A stretch of DNA of 40,597 bases from an uncultured Ruminococcus sp. (GCA_946186215.1 CAMHMM010000001.1:1-40597); one strand, 5' to 3'; counted from the first letter of the stretch, positions 1-8,825 are shown. Program-made: numbers and translations. The notes: generated by a model from the sequence alone, not told the origin.

Positions 1-1
1 C

Positions 2-1333
2 ATGTACCCCGAATCCGCTCCCGATAAGTCCGAGATATGGACATCGAGCCGCAAGGATGTGGCAACGGTCAGCGATATGGGACTCATCACCGCTGTATCA
101 TCGGGCTGCACCACGATCAAGGTCGCATCAGCCGCCAACCCGAATGTAATGGCCAGCGTAAGCGTGCGCGTGTATGATCCCGACGAGGATTATGACGATG
201 ATCTGGTTCATGAGATCCATCTTACCGATTATAATTTCGACCTGGATGTGGGCGACACGGAAATGCCCTATGTTTCCATGTATCCCGACTGGGCGGATGA
301 TTTCAGCGAGAAGTGGAGCTCCTCCGACACGAATGTAGCAAAGGTCGATTCCAAGGGAAATATCACAGGCGTGGCTCCCGGATATGCCATCGTAACGGTC
401 GCATCCGCAGCTAATCCCGATGTTTTCGCAAGTGTCAGCGTCCATGTAAAGGGCGAGATCTTCATGGGCGGTGCCCGTCCTCAGACATCCTCCGGCAATG
501 CCGATGATGTGGATGACAGGGATTTCATCAGCGTGAATGACGATGATGAGCCCGGTGCAGTAAAGCAGATAAACCTCACCTTCTACACAGCTAATCTCGA
601 TATCGGCGATTCGGTAATGCCCATCGTAAGCATGTACCCCGATGATGCGGACGATGTAAGCGAGATCTGGTCCTCCTCCGATGACAATGTTGCCACCGTT
701 GATGACAGGGGCGAGATCACCGCAGTAGGCGTAGGCGACTGCATCATCACGGTAAAGAGCGCATCCAACCCCGATGTTGAGGCAAATGTATCCGTAAGGG
801 TAAATTCAGGCACTACCGAGCCCACATATGTTGAAGGCGTTCTCGTGGTAAACAAGAGCTATGCGCTCCCCGCAAGCTACAATCCCGGCGTTGATCCCGA
901 TGCACAGGCTGCCTTTGATGAAATGGCTGCAGCTGCACAGGCAGACAATGCTACTCTCTTCGTGGTATCGGGCTTCCGCTCCTATGACTACCAGTCGCAG
1001 CTCTATGAGAGCTATGTTGCTGAGTACGGTCAGGAGGCATCCGACAGGTTCTCCGCACGCCCGGGACACTCCGAGCATCAGACAGGTCTTGCGTTCGATA
1101 TAAACACCATCGACGATTCCTTCGCAGACACCAAGGAATACGAGTGGCTCAAGGCACACTGCCATGAATACGGCTTCATCATCCGCTATCCCGAGGGCAA
1201 GGAGTCCATTACCGGCTACAAGTTCGAGCCGTGGCATGTACGCTATCTGGGCAAGGAGCTTGCAAAGGATGTACATGATTCAGGTCTCACTCTTGAAGAA
1301 TATCTGGGCCTAGATTCAAAATACAATGACTAA
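2..1333 (+). CDS. Big2-repeat surface protein with C-terminal VanY-type D,D-carboxypeptidase (5' partial)
   Basis: The frame is open from the window edge, and the first codons lie inside a repeat, so the N-terminus is missing. There are three bacterial Ig-like (Big2) units of about 80-85 residues: residues 1-58 (partial), about 69-153 and 190-269. Each has the pattern SEIWSSSD..VA.VD..G.ITAV and ends in ASVSVRV. An acidic linker follows, then an M15B peptidase domain at about 275-443. Its metal ligands are visible: H359 and D366 in SEHQTGLAFD, and H412 in EPWHVRY. This family trims the terminal D-Ala from peptidoglycan stem peptides outside the membrane. The Ig repeats probably hold the enzyme in or near the wall. 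A signal peptide is expected upstream of the window. Vancomycin resistance is not implied, because no vanA/vanB-type genes are present. A mosaic repeat begins directly after the stop codon. Confidence 0.88.
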   Translation: MYPESAPDKSEIWTSSRKDVATVSDMGLITAVSSGCTTIKVASAANPNVMASVSVRVYDPDEDYDDDLVHEIHLTDYNFDLDVGDTEMPYVSMYPDWADDFSEKWSSSDTNVAKVDSKGNITGVAPGYAIVTVASAANPDVFASVSVHVKGEIFMGGARPQTSSGNADDVDDRDFISVNDDDEPGAVKQINLTFYTANLDIGDSVMPIVSMYPDDADDVSEIWSSSDDNVATVDDRGEITAVGVGDCIITVKSASNPDVEANVSVRVNSGTTEPTYVEGVLVVNKSYALPASYNPGVDPDAQAAFDEMAAAAQADNATLFVVSGFRSYDYQSQLYESYVAEYGQEASDRFSARPGHSEHQTGLAFDINTIDDSFADTKEYEWLKAHCHEYGFIIRYPEGKESITGYKFEPWHVRYLGKELAKDVHDSGLTLEEYLGLDSKYND

Positions 1334-1432
1334 GCGGGCGGGCAGAGCCCGCACCCACCCGGGCGGCAAGGACGACAGCTAACCGTACTTTCATTTGTGA
1401 GTAACTCTAACTTGCGGCTCGGAACTCTGATC
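1334..1432. repeat. Mosaic hairpin repeat, locus 1
   Basis: This starts at the base after the VanY-like stop codon. It holds a GCGGGC-aga-GCCCGC hairpin, a compensated version of the GCAGGC..GCCTGC module seen elsewhere. A degenerate GGCAAGG-type module and the inverted linker (TTTCATTTGTGAGTAACTC ... GGCTCGGAACTC) follow. The hairpin could also act as a weak terminator for the upstream gene, although no T-run follows it. Confidence 0.7.
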
Positions 1433-1468
1433 TCTGCTTTGGACAGCAGGCAAAACCATACACAAAAG

Positions 1469-1511
1469 CCTCCCTCTGGGAGGGAGATGCCGAGCGCAGT
1501 GAGGCGGAGGG
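1469..1511. repeat. CCTCCCT..AGGGAGG / GAGGCGGAGG short intergenic repeat
   Basis: A 43-bp element with a CCTCCCTCTGGGAGGGAG hairpin, then GCCGAGCGCAGTGAGGCGGAGG. A close copy lies at 12400-12441 and a reverse-oriented one at 33135-33168. It is separate from the linker/hairpin mosaic family. The rest of the gap up to 1630 shows no gene. Confidence 0.7.
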
Positions 1512-1630
1512 GTTCGTCACGGACAAGGCAGGCTGTTTTGGGTAAGTTACCTCAGTTAGCAATATAAAAATATATAACACACAAATCCTTTGGCATACAC
1601 CACACATCAAAACGATCGGAGGCAGCAGCA

Positions 1631-2071
1631 ATGATATATATAGGCAGCGACCATGCGGGCTATGAGCTCAAAAACGAGGTGATAAAGCATCTTGAGGAGC
1701 TCGGTCTCGAGTACCGCAATTTTGGTTCGGTTAACGGCGAATCCGTTGATTATCCCGATGTTGCGGAGGAAGTCTGCACAGCCCTTCTTGCAGGAAATGA
1801 AGGCGACAAGGCTATCCTCGTCTGCGGCACGGGCATCGGCATCTCCATCGCCGCAAACAAGATAAAGGGTATCCGTGCGGCTCTGTGTACCGACTGCTAC
1901 ACAGCAAAATACACCCGCTACCACAACAACGCAAACACTCTTTGCATGGGCGGAAGAGTTATCGGCGCAGGTCTTGCCTGCGAGATAGTTGATGCATTCC
2001 TCGGAGCAAAGTTCGAGGGCGGCAGGCATCAGCGCAGAGTTGACAAGATCACAGCACTTGAAAATAGGTGA
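1631..2071 (+). CDS. rpiB: Ribose-5-phosphate isomerase B
   Basis: 146 aa, the usual length for RpiB. It interconverts ribose 5-phosphate and ribulose 5-phosphate in the cytosolic non-oxidative pentose phosphate pathway. The N-terminal GSDHAGYELK motif, the catalytic Cys in VCGTGIGISIAANK and the C-terminal HNNANTLCMGGRVIG motif are all present. The start has an upstream GGAGGCAGCAGCA, which gives a fair Shine-Dalgarno site (SD). upp follows after only 4 bp, so the two are probably co-transcribed. Ribose 5-phosphate feeds PRPP, the co-substrate of Upp, which makes the pairing sensible. Confidence 0.95.
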   Translation: MIYIGSDHAGYELKNEVIKHLEELGLEYRNFGSVNGESVDYPDVAEEVCTALLAGNEGDKAILVCGTGIGISIAANKIKGIRAALCTDCYTAKYTRYHNNANTLCMGGRVIGAGLACEIVDAFLGAKFEGGRHQRRVDKITALENR

Positions 2072-2075
2072 TAAT

Positions 2076-2702
2076 ATGAATGTAACGATTATAGACCATC
2101 CCCTGGTGCAGCATAAGCTCACCCTTCTCAGGGATTCAAACACAGGCTCAAAGGAATTCCGCGAGCTCGTAAGCGAGACTTCCATGCTGATGTGCTATGA
2201 AGCTATGAGAGATCTCCCCACCAAGACAATTGAGGTACACACACCGCTCGGCATCGCCAATTCAAAGGTGATATCCGGCAAGAAGCTGGTATTTGTGCCT
2301 ATCCTGCGCTCAGGTCTGGGTATGACCAACGGCGTTATGGGGCTTATCCCCGCTGCCAAGATCGGCCATATCGGCACCTTCCGCGATCCCGAAACATCGG
2401 GCGCAGTAGAGTATTACTGCAAGCTCCCCGCAGATACCGGAGTGCGCACGGCGATCATCGCCGATGTTATGATGGCAACAGGCTTTACCGCCTGCGAAGC
2501 TATCAGACTCGTTAAGGAAACAGGCTGCAAGGAGATCAAGTTCATGTGCCTTATCGCCCACCCGAGAGGGATAGAGCTTGTAAACAAGACACATCCCGAT
2601 GTGCAGATCTACTGTGCGGCAGTAGATACCGAGCTCAGCGATGATCTTTTCATCGTTCCCGGTCTCGGCGATGCGGGAAACAGGATGTTCGGGACAAAAT
2701 GA
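2076..2702 (+). CDS. upp: Uracil phosphoribosyltransferase
   Basis: 208 aa from ATG 2076, matching the family's usual 208-209 aa. A longer in-frame start at 1989 lies inside rpiB and lacks family similarity before MNVTIIDHP. AGGTG at 2066-2070 is the SD. The enzyme converts uracil and PRPP to UMP in pyrimidine salvage. VPILRSGLGM, the HPDVQIYCAAVDTEL region and the PGLGDAGNRMFGT terminus are typical. The PRPP-binding loop reads DVMMATGFTA, whereas the family normally has DPMLATGGS, so Pro and a loop Gly are replaced. The overall match is still strong. Confidence 0.92.
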   Translation: MNVTIIDHPLVQHKLTLLRDSNTGSKEFRELVSETSMLMCYEAMRDLPTKTIEVHTPLGIANSKVISGKKLVFVPILRSGLGMTNGVMGLIPAAKIGHIGTFRDPETSGAVEYYCKLPADTGVRTAIIADVMMATGFTACEAIRLVKETGCKEIKFMCLIAHPRGIELVNKTHPDVQIYCAAVDTELSDDLFIVPGLGDAGNRMFGTK

Positions 2703-2766
2703 TCATACATCTTGTCTTACCGGCGATCAGGCAAAGAAAGTATAAGGTTTAAGGAGTTTTACACCA

Positions 2767-4605
2767 ATGTGCGGAATAGTAGGATTTACAGGAATACAGC
2801 AGGCTGCGCCCATTCTTCTCGAGGGGCTTTCAAGGCTCGAATACAGAGGATATGACTCCGCAGGCATAGCTGTAAGAGACGGGGAAAGCGATGTAAAGAC
2901 CGTCAAGGCAAAAGGCCGCCTCAAGGAGCTTGCTGAAAAGACTGATTTCGGCAAGGCTGTAAAGGGCACCTGCGGCATAGGCCACACTCGCTGGGCTACC
3001 CACGGCGAGCCCTCCGAGCTCAATGCTCACCCCCATTCCTCGGATGACGGCGCTGTAACAGGCGTTCACAACGGTATCATCGAAAACTACAAGGAGCTCA
3101 AGGAAAAGCTCATCAAAAAGGGCTACTCCTTCAGGAGCGCTACAGATACCGAGGTTGCCATAAAGCTTGTGGACTACTACTACAAGAAGACCGGCAGCGA
3201 TCCTGTGGATGCCATTCACAAGACCATGCTCCATGTGCGCGGCTCCTATGCGCTGTGCATCATGTTCAAGGACCGCCCCGGCGAGATCTGGACAGCCCGC
3301 AAGGACAGCCCCATGATAATCGGTCTGACGGAAAATGACACATATGTTGCATCCGATGTTCCCGCTATCCTTAAATACACAAGAACAGTATACTATATAG
3401 ACAATCTCGAATTTGCCTGCCTCACTCCCGGCAAGGCTACCTTCTACAATATCGACAGCGAGGAGATAGAAAAGCAGCCCGTCACCATCGAGTGGGATAC
3501 CGAGGCTGCGGAAAAGGGCGGCTACGAGCATTTCATGCTCAAGGAGATACACGAGCAGCCCAAGGCTGTAAGGGATACTCTTGCGTCCCTCGTGAAGGAC
3601 GGCAGGATCGATCTTTCTCAGGCAGGCCTTTCCGAGGACGAGATAAAGAATATCTCTCAGATATACATAGTAGCCTGCGGCTCCGCATGGCATGTGGGAA
3701 TGTGCGCTCAGTATGTGTTTGAGGATCTGGCACGCATCCCCGTAAGAGTGGAGCTTGCATCGGAATTCCGTTACAGGAACCCCATCCTTGACAAAAACGG
3801 TCTGGTAATAATCGTTTCCCAGTCCGGCGAGACCGCAGACAGCCTTGCAGCGCTGCGCGAATCAAAGGCTCAGGGGATAAAGACACTGGGTATAGTCAAT
3901 GTCGTAGGCTCATCCATCGCAAGAGAAGCAGACAGCGTTATCTACACCCTTGCAGGCCCCGAGATCGCAGTTGCCACCACCAAGGCATACAGCGCACAGC
4001 TCGTGGTTTCCTACGCTATCGCTGTGGAATTCGCAAAGGTGCGCGGCGAGATAGACGAGGAGAAGTATTCCGCACTTATCGCAGATCTTGACACTATCCC
4101 CGAAAAGATCGAGAAGATACTCTCCGACAAGGAGCGCATCCAGTGGTTTGCAAACAAGTTCGCAGGCGCTAAGGATATATTCTTCATCGGCCGCGGCATC
4201 GACTATGCTATATGCCTTGAAGGAAGCCTTAAAATGAAGGAGATATCCTACATCCATTCCGAGGCATATGCAGCAGGCGAGCTCAAGCACGGCACCATCA
4301 GCCTTATCGAGGACGGCATCCTCGTTATCGGCGTGCTCACACAGCAGGAGCTTTATGAAAAGACAGTCAGCAACCTTGTGGAGGTAAAGGCAAGAGGCGC
4401 ATACCTGATGGGGCTGACAAGCTACGGCCACTACGAGATAGAGGACACGGTGGATTTCACCATCTATGTTCCCAAGATAGACGAACATTTTGCCGCAAGC
4501 CTTGCGGTGATCCCCCTGCAGCTCATGGGCTACTATGTTTCCGTGGGCAGAGGTCTCGATGTGGATAAGCCCAGAAATCTTGCAAAGTCGGTGACAGTCG
4601 AATAA
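2767..4605 (+). CDS. glmS: Glutamine--fructose-6-phosphate aminotransferase (isomerizing)
   Basis: 612 aa, full family length. It makes glucosamine 6-phosphate, the first committed step toward UDP-GlcNAc and peptidoglycan. MCGIVG gives the N-terminal nucleophile Cys of the glutaminase domain (about 1-240). Two SIS domains follow, with SQSGETADS as the sugar-phosphate loop, and the C-terminus KPRNLAKSVTVE is canonical. AAGGAG lies 9 nt before the ATG. The gap of only 64 bp behind upp has no room for a glmS ribozyme, so that Firmicute control mechanism appears absent. The stop codon overlaps the next start by one base (TAATG), which couples it to the glycosyltransferase. Confidence 0.97.
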   Translation: MCGIVGFTGIQQAAPILLEGLSRLEYRGYDSAGIAVRDGESDVKTVKAKGRLKELAEKTDFGKAVKGTCGIGHTRWATHGEPSELNAHPHSSDDGAVTGVHNGIIENYKELKEKLIKKGYSFRSATDTEVAIKLVDYYYKKTGSDPVDAIHKTMLHVRGSYALCIMFKDRPGEIWTARKDSPMIIGLTENDTYVASDVPAILKYTRTVYYIDNLEFACLTPGKATFYNIDSEEIEKQPVTIEWDTEAAEKGGYEHFMLKEIHEQPKAVRDTLASLVKDGRIDLSQAGLSEDEIKNISQIYIVACGSAWHVGMCAQYVFEDLARIPVRVELASEFRYRNPILDKNGLVIIVSQSGETADSLAALRESKAQGIKTLGIVNVVGSSIAREADSVIYTLAGPEIAVATTKAYSAQLVVSYAIAVEFAKVRGEIDEEKYSALIADLDTIPEKIEKILSDKERIQWFANKFAGAKDIFFIGRGIDYAICLEGSLKMKEISYIHSEAYAAGELKHGTISLIEDGILVIGVLTQQELYEKTVSNLVEVKARGAYLMGLTSYGHYEIEDTVDFTIYVPKIDEHFAASLAVIPLQLMGYYVSVGRGLDVDKPRNLAKSVTVE

Positions 4606-5576
4606 TGGATCTGATCACTTTGATAGTCCCCTGCTACAACGAGCAGGAATCCCTGCCACTTTTCCGCGATGAGGTGATGAAGGTCACCTCATCCATGACG
4701 GAGGAATACAAGAATCGGGAGGACGGCGGCGTTTCATTTGAGTTTCTGTTTATAAACGACGGCTCGAAGGATGACACACTTTCTCTTCTGCGCAAGCTTT
4801 CCGAAGAGGACGAGCGTGTGCGCTACCTTTCCTTTTCCCGCAATTTCGGCAAGGAAGCCGCGATGATCGCGGGGCTCGAGCATTCAAAAGGGGACTATTG
4901 CGTTATCCTTGATGCCGATCTTCAGCACCCGCCCTCGCTGATACCGGAAATGTACCGCTATGTAAAATACGAGGGCTACGACTGCGCCGCCACAAGGCGC
5001 GTGAGCAGAAAGGGCGAACCTGCACTGCTCTCATTCTTTTCCCGCTCCTTCTACAAGGTTATAAATTCCATTTCCGATACATACATCATCGACGGAGCGC
5101 AGGATTTCCGCTTCATGACACGGCAGATGGTGGACAGCATAATCTCCATGCCCGAATATCACCGCTTCTCAAAGGGTATATTCAGCTGGGTGGGTTATGA
5201 AACGAAATTCATCCCCATCGAAAATGTGGAACGCGCAGCGGGCAGATCCACATGGAATTTCCAGTCCCTTTTCAGATATTCCCTTGAAGGGATATTCGCA
5301 TTTTCCACGATGCCCCTCACTCTTGCTTCGCATCTGGGGATAATATTCTGCATCTTCGCCCTTATCATGATAATCGTCACAGTGGTCAAAAAGCTGGTGT
5401 TCGGCGAGGATGTTTCGGGCTACCCCACGATAATATGCCTTGTTTCCCTGCTCGGGGGAACACAGCTTTTCAGCATGGGCATCATGGGCAATTATCTTGC
5501 AAAAATGTATATCGAGACCAAGGGACGGCCGAAATACATAGTCAAGGAAGACGAGAACTCGCACAGGGACAGATAA
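4605..5576 (+). CDS. GT2 glycosyltransferase, polyprenyl-phosphate sugar transferase type
   Basis: 323 aa. The N-terminal GT-A domain (about 1-230) starts LITLIVPCYNEQESLP and has the acidic metal-binding run DADLQHPP. Two hydrophobic segments (about 235-262 and 270-292) lie near the C-terminus. This is the layout of DPM1/GtrB/YkoT-like enzymes, which move a sugar from a nucleotide donor to undecaprenyl phosphate at the membrane. The sugar and final acceptor cannot be read from the sequence. Translational overlap with glmS hints at a cell-envelope amino-sugar link, which is inference. Confidence 0.88.
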   Translation: MDLITLIVPCYNEQESLPLFRDEVMKVTSSMTEEYKNREDGGVSFEFLFINDGSKDDTLSLLRKLSEEDERVRYLSFSRNFGKEAAMIAGLEHSKGDYCVILDADLQHPPSLIPEMYRYVKYEGYDCAATRRVSRKGEPALLSFFSRSFYKVINSISDTYIIDGAQDFRFMTRQMVDSIISMPEYHRFSKGIFSWVGYETKFIPIENVERAAGRSTWNFQSLFRYSLEGIFAFSTMPLTLASHLGIIFCIFALIMIIVTVVKKLVFGEDVSGYPTIICLVSLLGGTQLFSMGIMGNYLAKMYIETKGRPKYIVKEDENSHRDR

Positions 5577-5585
5577 GGATCAACA

Positions 5586-6482
5586 ATGGAACAGGTATCT
5601 ATTCAATGGTTTCCCGGTCATATGACCAAAACAAAGCGCCAGATGCAGAAATTTCTGCCTATGGTGGACGGCGTGATCGAGCTGCTTGACGCGAGAGTGC
5701 CGATATCCAGCAGAAACCCCGATATAGCGGAGCTTATCGGGAACAAGCCGGATATAATCCTGCTCAATAAATCATCCCTTGCAGATGCTCAGCTCACCGA
5801 TAAATGGACAAGCGAACTGAGAAAAACATCACAGGCCGTGCTGCCTGTGGACTGCCGCACGGGAAAGGGACTCGACAAGGTGGAGCCCACCATAAGGGAA
5901 GTCCTCTCCCCGCTTATTGAGCGAAACAACGCAAGAGGCATGGGCGGCAGGATGCTCCATCTTATGGTGGTGGGCATACCCAATGTGGGCAAATCCTCAT
6001 TTATCAATAAAATGGCAGGCCAGCGAAAGGCAAAGGTCGAGGACAGACCGGGCGTTACCCGCGACAAGCAGTGGGTGCAGATAAGCGACAGCATCGAATT
6101 TCTCGACACTCCGGGCGTACTCTGGCCGAAATTCGAGGATATGAGCGTGGGCGAAAAGCTGGCATTCACAGGTGCCGTCAAGGACGATGTTGTAGATACC
6201 GAGCTGCTGGCATCAAGGCTGCTTCTGTGCCTGAGAGATATCGCCCCCGACAATATTTCCGAGCATTACGGCATAGACCTTGCCACCCCCGAAGAGGATG
6301 AGGCAATGGAGCAGGGAATGACTCTGGGCTGTGCATCGGGATATGAGCTTCTCTGCCGCGTGGGAAAAAAGCGCGGTATGCTCATAAAGGGCGGCGAGAT
6401 CAACACCGAACGCGCAGCGATATGCGTGCTCGATGAATTCCGCGGCGGCAAGTTGGGCAGGATAACTCTCGACAGGATATGA
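5586..6482 (+). CDS. rbgA: Ribosome biogenesis GTPase RbgA (YlqF)
   Basis: 298 aa. It is a circularly permuted GTPase with motifs in the order G4 (LLNKSSLAD), G5 (VDCRTGKGL), G1 (GIPNVGKSSF), G2 (PGVTRD) and G3 (DTPGV). It assists a late step of 50S subunit assembly. The N-terminus QWFPGHMTKTKR and the C-terminal helical domain are typical. In Bacillus rbgA stands next to rnhB. Here a nitroreductase sits between them. The last base of the TGA stop is the first base of a parS-like palindrome. Confidence 0.95.
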   Translation: MEQVSIQWFPGHMTKTKRQMQKFLPMVDGVIELLDARVPISSRNPDIAELIGNKPDIILLNKSSLADAQLTDKWTSELRKTSQAVLPVDCRTGKGLDKVEPTIREVLSPLIERNNARGMGGRMLHLMVVGIPNVGKSSFINKMAGQRKAKVEDRPGVTRDKQWVQISDSIEFLDTPGVLWPKFEDMSVGEKLAFTGAVKDDVVDTELLASRLLLCLRDIAPDNISEHYGIDLATPEEDEAMEQGMTLGCASGYELLCRVGKKRGMLIKGGEINTERAAICVLDEFRGGKLGRITLDRI

Positions 6483-6499
6483 TGTTCCATGTGGAACAT
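6482..6499. other. parS-like centromere site 1
   Basis: ATGTTCCATGTGGAACAT overlaps the rbgA stop codon by one base. It matches the ParB-binding parS pattern TGTTnCACGTGnAACA, with a change in the central step. The same 18-mer, in one orientation or the other, occurs four times within 14 kb near oriC. Confidence 0.8.
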
Positions 6500-6548
6500 C
6501 GGGACAAAGCCTATACGGTGACAATTATTAAACGAAAGGATGACGATC

Positions 6549-7073
6549 ATGAATGACATTATCAAGGCAATGAAGGAACGCAGAAGCATCCGCAAATTCA
6601 AGCCGGATATGCCGTCGGCTGCCGATATTGATCAGATAATCGAAGCAGGTCTTTATGCTCCGAGCGGCATGGGAAAGCAGGCCGCAGTCATCCTTGCGAT
6701 AACCGATAAAACAGTACGCGACAGACTTTCCGATGCAAACAGAAGGATCGGCGGCTGGCAGGAGGGCTTTGATCCCTTCTACGGCGCTCCGGTTATCCTC
6801 GTGGTCCTTGCAGACAAGGAGTGCCGCACAAGCATCTATGACGGGGCGCTGGTAATGCAGAACCTTATGCTTGCCGCACATTCTCTCGGTCTCGGAAGCA
6901 TATGGATACACCGCGCAAAGGAAGAATTCGAGCAGGAAGAATGGAAGAGCTTTCTCAGATCTCACGGGATAGACGGCGACTTTGAGGGTGTCGGCCACTG
7001 CGCGATAGGCTTTGCAGACTGCGAACAGCCTCAGCCCACACCCCGTAAGGACGGCAGAGTTTTCAGGGTATGA
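6549..7073 (+). CDS. Nitroreductase-family FMN oxidoreductase
   Basis: 174 aa from ATG 6549. An in-frame ATG at 6540 touches the GAAAGG ribosome site directly, so the later start with 9-nt spacing is preferred. The N-terminal KERRSIRKF and APSGMGKQ contact FMN phosphate in this family, and LGLGSIWIHRAKEEF is the usual central motif. Members use NAD(P)H and FMN to reduce nitroaromatics, quinones or flavins; the physiological substrate is unknown. It sits between rbgA and rnhB, which are normally neighbours, so it looks like an insertion into that pair. Confidence 0.88.
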   Translation: MNDIIKAMKERRSIRKFKPDMPSAADIDQIIEAGLYAPSGMGKQAAVILAITDKTVRDRLSDANRRIGGWQEGFDPFYGAPVILVVLADKECRTSIYDGALVMQNLMLAAHSLGLGSIWIHRAKEEFEQEEWKSFLRSHGIDGDFEGVGHCAIGFADCEQPQPTPRKDGRVFRV

Positions 7074-7122
7074 TGATATCCGGCGATCCTCATTAAGTAA
7101 CTCATAAACAGCATAACAAAAC

Positions 7123-7776
7123 ATGAATGATCTTTATTTATTTGATAGTGAACTGAAAAAGCAATACTTTGCATCTGTAATATGCGGTCTCGATGAAGCA
7201 GGCCGCGGCCCCCTTGCGGGAGATGTGTATGCAGGGGCGGTAATCATCCCCGACGGCGTGGAGATAAACGGCCTTGACGACAGCAAGAAGCTTTCCGAAA
7301 AAAAGCGGGAAAAGCTCTTTCAGGAGATCACTGAAAAAGCTGTCTGGGCAATAGGTATCGCCACAGTTGAGGAGATAGAGAAAATAAATATCCTCAATGC
7401 CGCAATGCTTGCAATGAAGCGTGCAGCAGAGGGACTTGAAAAGCACCCGCTGTTTGTAAAACGGCCTGAATTCGCCGCAGTGGACGGCAACCGCCTGCCG
7501 CCGATAGATATACCCGCACAGGCTATCGTAAAGGGCGACCAGAAGAGTGCCTGCATCGCAGCGGCATCTATCTGCGCCAAGGTGAGCCGTGATCATTATA
7601 TGGAAGAAATGGCGGAAAAATACCCCGACTGGCAGTTTGAAAAGCACAAGGGCTACGGAACGAAGCTTCATTACCAGATGCTCGATAAATTCGGCGAGAG
7701 CCCGATACACAGACATTCCTTCCTGAAGAAATACTACGAAAGCAGAATGTTCCATGTGGAACATCAGGATACATGA
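7123..7776 (+). CDS. rnhB: Ribonuclease HII
   Basis: 217 aa. It cleaves RNA of RNA-DNA hybrids and single ribonucleotides in DNA. GLDEAGRGPLAG carries the first catalytic Asp-Glu pair, and DDSKKLSEKKRE, AAVDGNR and the AAASICAKVSRD run follow in order. The HKGYGTKLHYQML and SPIHRHSF ends are typical. The last residues, MFHVEH (209-214), are the in-frame translation of a parS-like palindrome, so this tail is imposed by a DNA site rather than by RNase function. The SD is weak. The stop overlaps yraN by 4 nt (ATGA). Confidence 0.95.
   Translation: MNDLYLFDSELKKQYFASVICGLDEAGRGPLAGDVYAGAVIIPDGVEINGLDDSKKLSEKKREKLFQEITEKAVWAIGIATVEEIEKINILNAAMLAMKRAAEGLEKHPLFVKRPEFAAVDGNRLPPIDIPAQAIVKGDQKSACIAAASICAKVSRDHYMEEMAEKYPDWQFEKHKGYGTKLHYQMLDKFGESPIHRHSFLKKYYESRMFHVEHQDT
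7747..7764. other. parS-like centromere site 2 (inside rnhB)
   Basis: ATGTTCCATGTGGAACAT, identical to site 1, lies in frame in the last codons of rnhB and encodes MFHVEH. parS sites inside coding DNA are known in other bacteria. Confidence 0.8.
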
Positions 7777-8126
7777 ACAAAAGCAATATCAGAGGCAGGC
7801 TCGGCGAGGATATCACTGCGATGTATCTGCAAAGGGCAGGCTTTGACATTCTTTGCAGGAATTACCGCACAAAAGGCGGCGAAACTGATATCATCGCGGC
7901 AAACGGTGAATTCATCGTCTTTGTTGAGGTAAAGACGCGGGATATCTCTGCATTCGAGCGGGGAGAATTCGCCGTTACAAAGCAAAAGCAGCAGCGGCTG
8001 ATCCGCTGCGCTGAAGCATATCTCAGAAGCAATCCGTGCGAGCTGCAGCCGCGCTTTGATGTGGCTGTGGTGACGATCAAAAACAACAGACTTTACAGAT
8101 TCGATTATTATGATAACTCTTTCTGA
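7773..8126 (+). CDS. yraN: YraN/UPF0102 family nuclease-like protein
   Basis: 117 aa, family length. It belongs to the PD-(D/E)XK-like UPF0102 group, with the N-terminal RGRLGEDITAMYLQ, then GGETDII (usually GEIDLI) and FVEVKTR, which hold the putative nuclease residues. The role is not settled; the gene commonly follows rnhB. It overlaps rnhB by 4 nt upstream and the next membrane protein by 17 nt downstream, so it is translationally coupled on both sides. Confidence 0.88.
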   Translation: MNKSNIRGRLGEDITAMYLQRAGFDILCRNYRTKGGETDIIAANGEFIVFVEVKTRDISAFERGEFAVTKQKQQRLIRCAEAYLRSNPCELQPRFDVAVVTIKNNRLYRFDYYDNSF

Positions 8127-8802
8127 TACAGACATCCGCGTGCAGACCGATATGTCCGCACCACAGGACTTGCCATATCCACACGAAATACAGCCGCCTC
8201 TTTCGACGGCAAAGCGCGCCGTTGCCTCTGTACTGGGGCTCGGCCTGTGGGGTGTGCTGGCGGTATATGCTCTTTTCTTTGCCGATCTCGGCTACAGGTA
8301 CGACCACGAATATGTCATAACAGACGACAGGGAGACCATCGCCGCGGAATGTCCGCAGGCTGTATATACATCCGAGGAAATGGCTTTTATGGATCAGATA
8401 TATGATCTCCCCGAGATACAGGATAAACTATTCACCGAAGAGGCAGAGGAATTTGAAATGCTCGACGCTCTCGAGTATATGCCCGGTTACCCATGGGACT
8501 CCCCCTACATGGGCTCGTACTATATTTCCAACGAAGACGGTTCATATTATTCCATGGTCTCCGCCGATACTCTTCCCTCATATGAGGACGGAAACGGCCA
8601 CCGCCTGCAGATATATCTCAACGAGGAAAGAACCTCCTATGTCACATCATACGGAAATTCATCATTGAAAAAATACATCAAGACCACTATGGTCGAGGAT
8701 GAAAACGGAAGAGTCCTGTACCGTTATGAGGATACCGAGGACGGTATCAGAAAATACGGATCAAGACGCGGTCTTATCGGACTGCTGACAGGGGATCAAT
8801 AA
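8110..8802 (+). CDS. Single-pass membrane protein of unknown function
   Basis: 230 aa, not recognised. There is a cytoplasmic N-terminal tail of about 34 residues, one hydrophobic segment at about 37-60 (VASVLGLGLWGVLAVYALFF), then an acidic, Tyr-rich extracytoplasmic domain. That part includes repeated short Tyr/Asp patterns such as SYYISNEDGSYYSM. The start at 8110 lies inside yraN, with a 17-nt overlap in another frame. It ends the rnhB-yraN operon unless read-through reaches the macrodomain gene 23 bp downstream. Confidence 0.7.
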   Translation: MITLSDTDIRVQTDMSAPQDLPYPHEIQPPLSTAKRAVASVLGLGLWGVLAVYALFFADLGYRYDHEYVITDDRETIAAECPQAVYTSEEMAFMDQIYDLPEIQDKLFTEEAEEFEMLDALEYMPGYPWDSPYMGSYYISNEDGSYYSMVSADTLPSYEDGNGHRLQIYLNEERTSYVTSYGNSSLKKYIKTTMVEDENGRVLYRYEDTEDGIRKYGSRRGLIGLLTGDQ

Positions 8803-8825
8803 AAAAGATTAGGCACAGGTATTTT

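Noticed and set aside
2..1333. VanY-like domain as a vancomycin-resistance gene
   Set aside because: No van ligase or regulatory genes are nearby; similar carboxypeptidases are ordinary wall enzymes.
2703..2766. glmS ribozyme expected before glmS
   Set aside because: Only 64 bp are available and no ribozyme core motif is seen.
2830..3693. Long minus-strand frame (287 codons) opposite glmS
   Set aside because: A shadow frame of a strongly conserved gene, with no family similarity.
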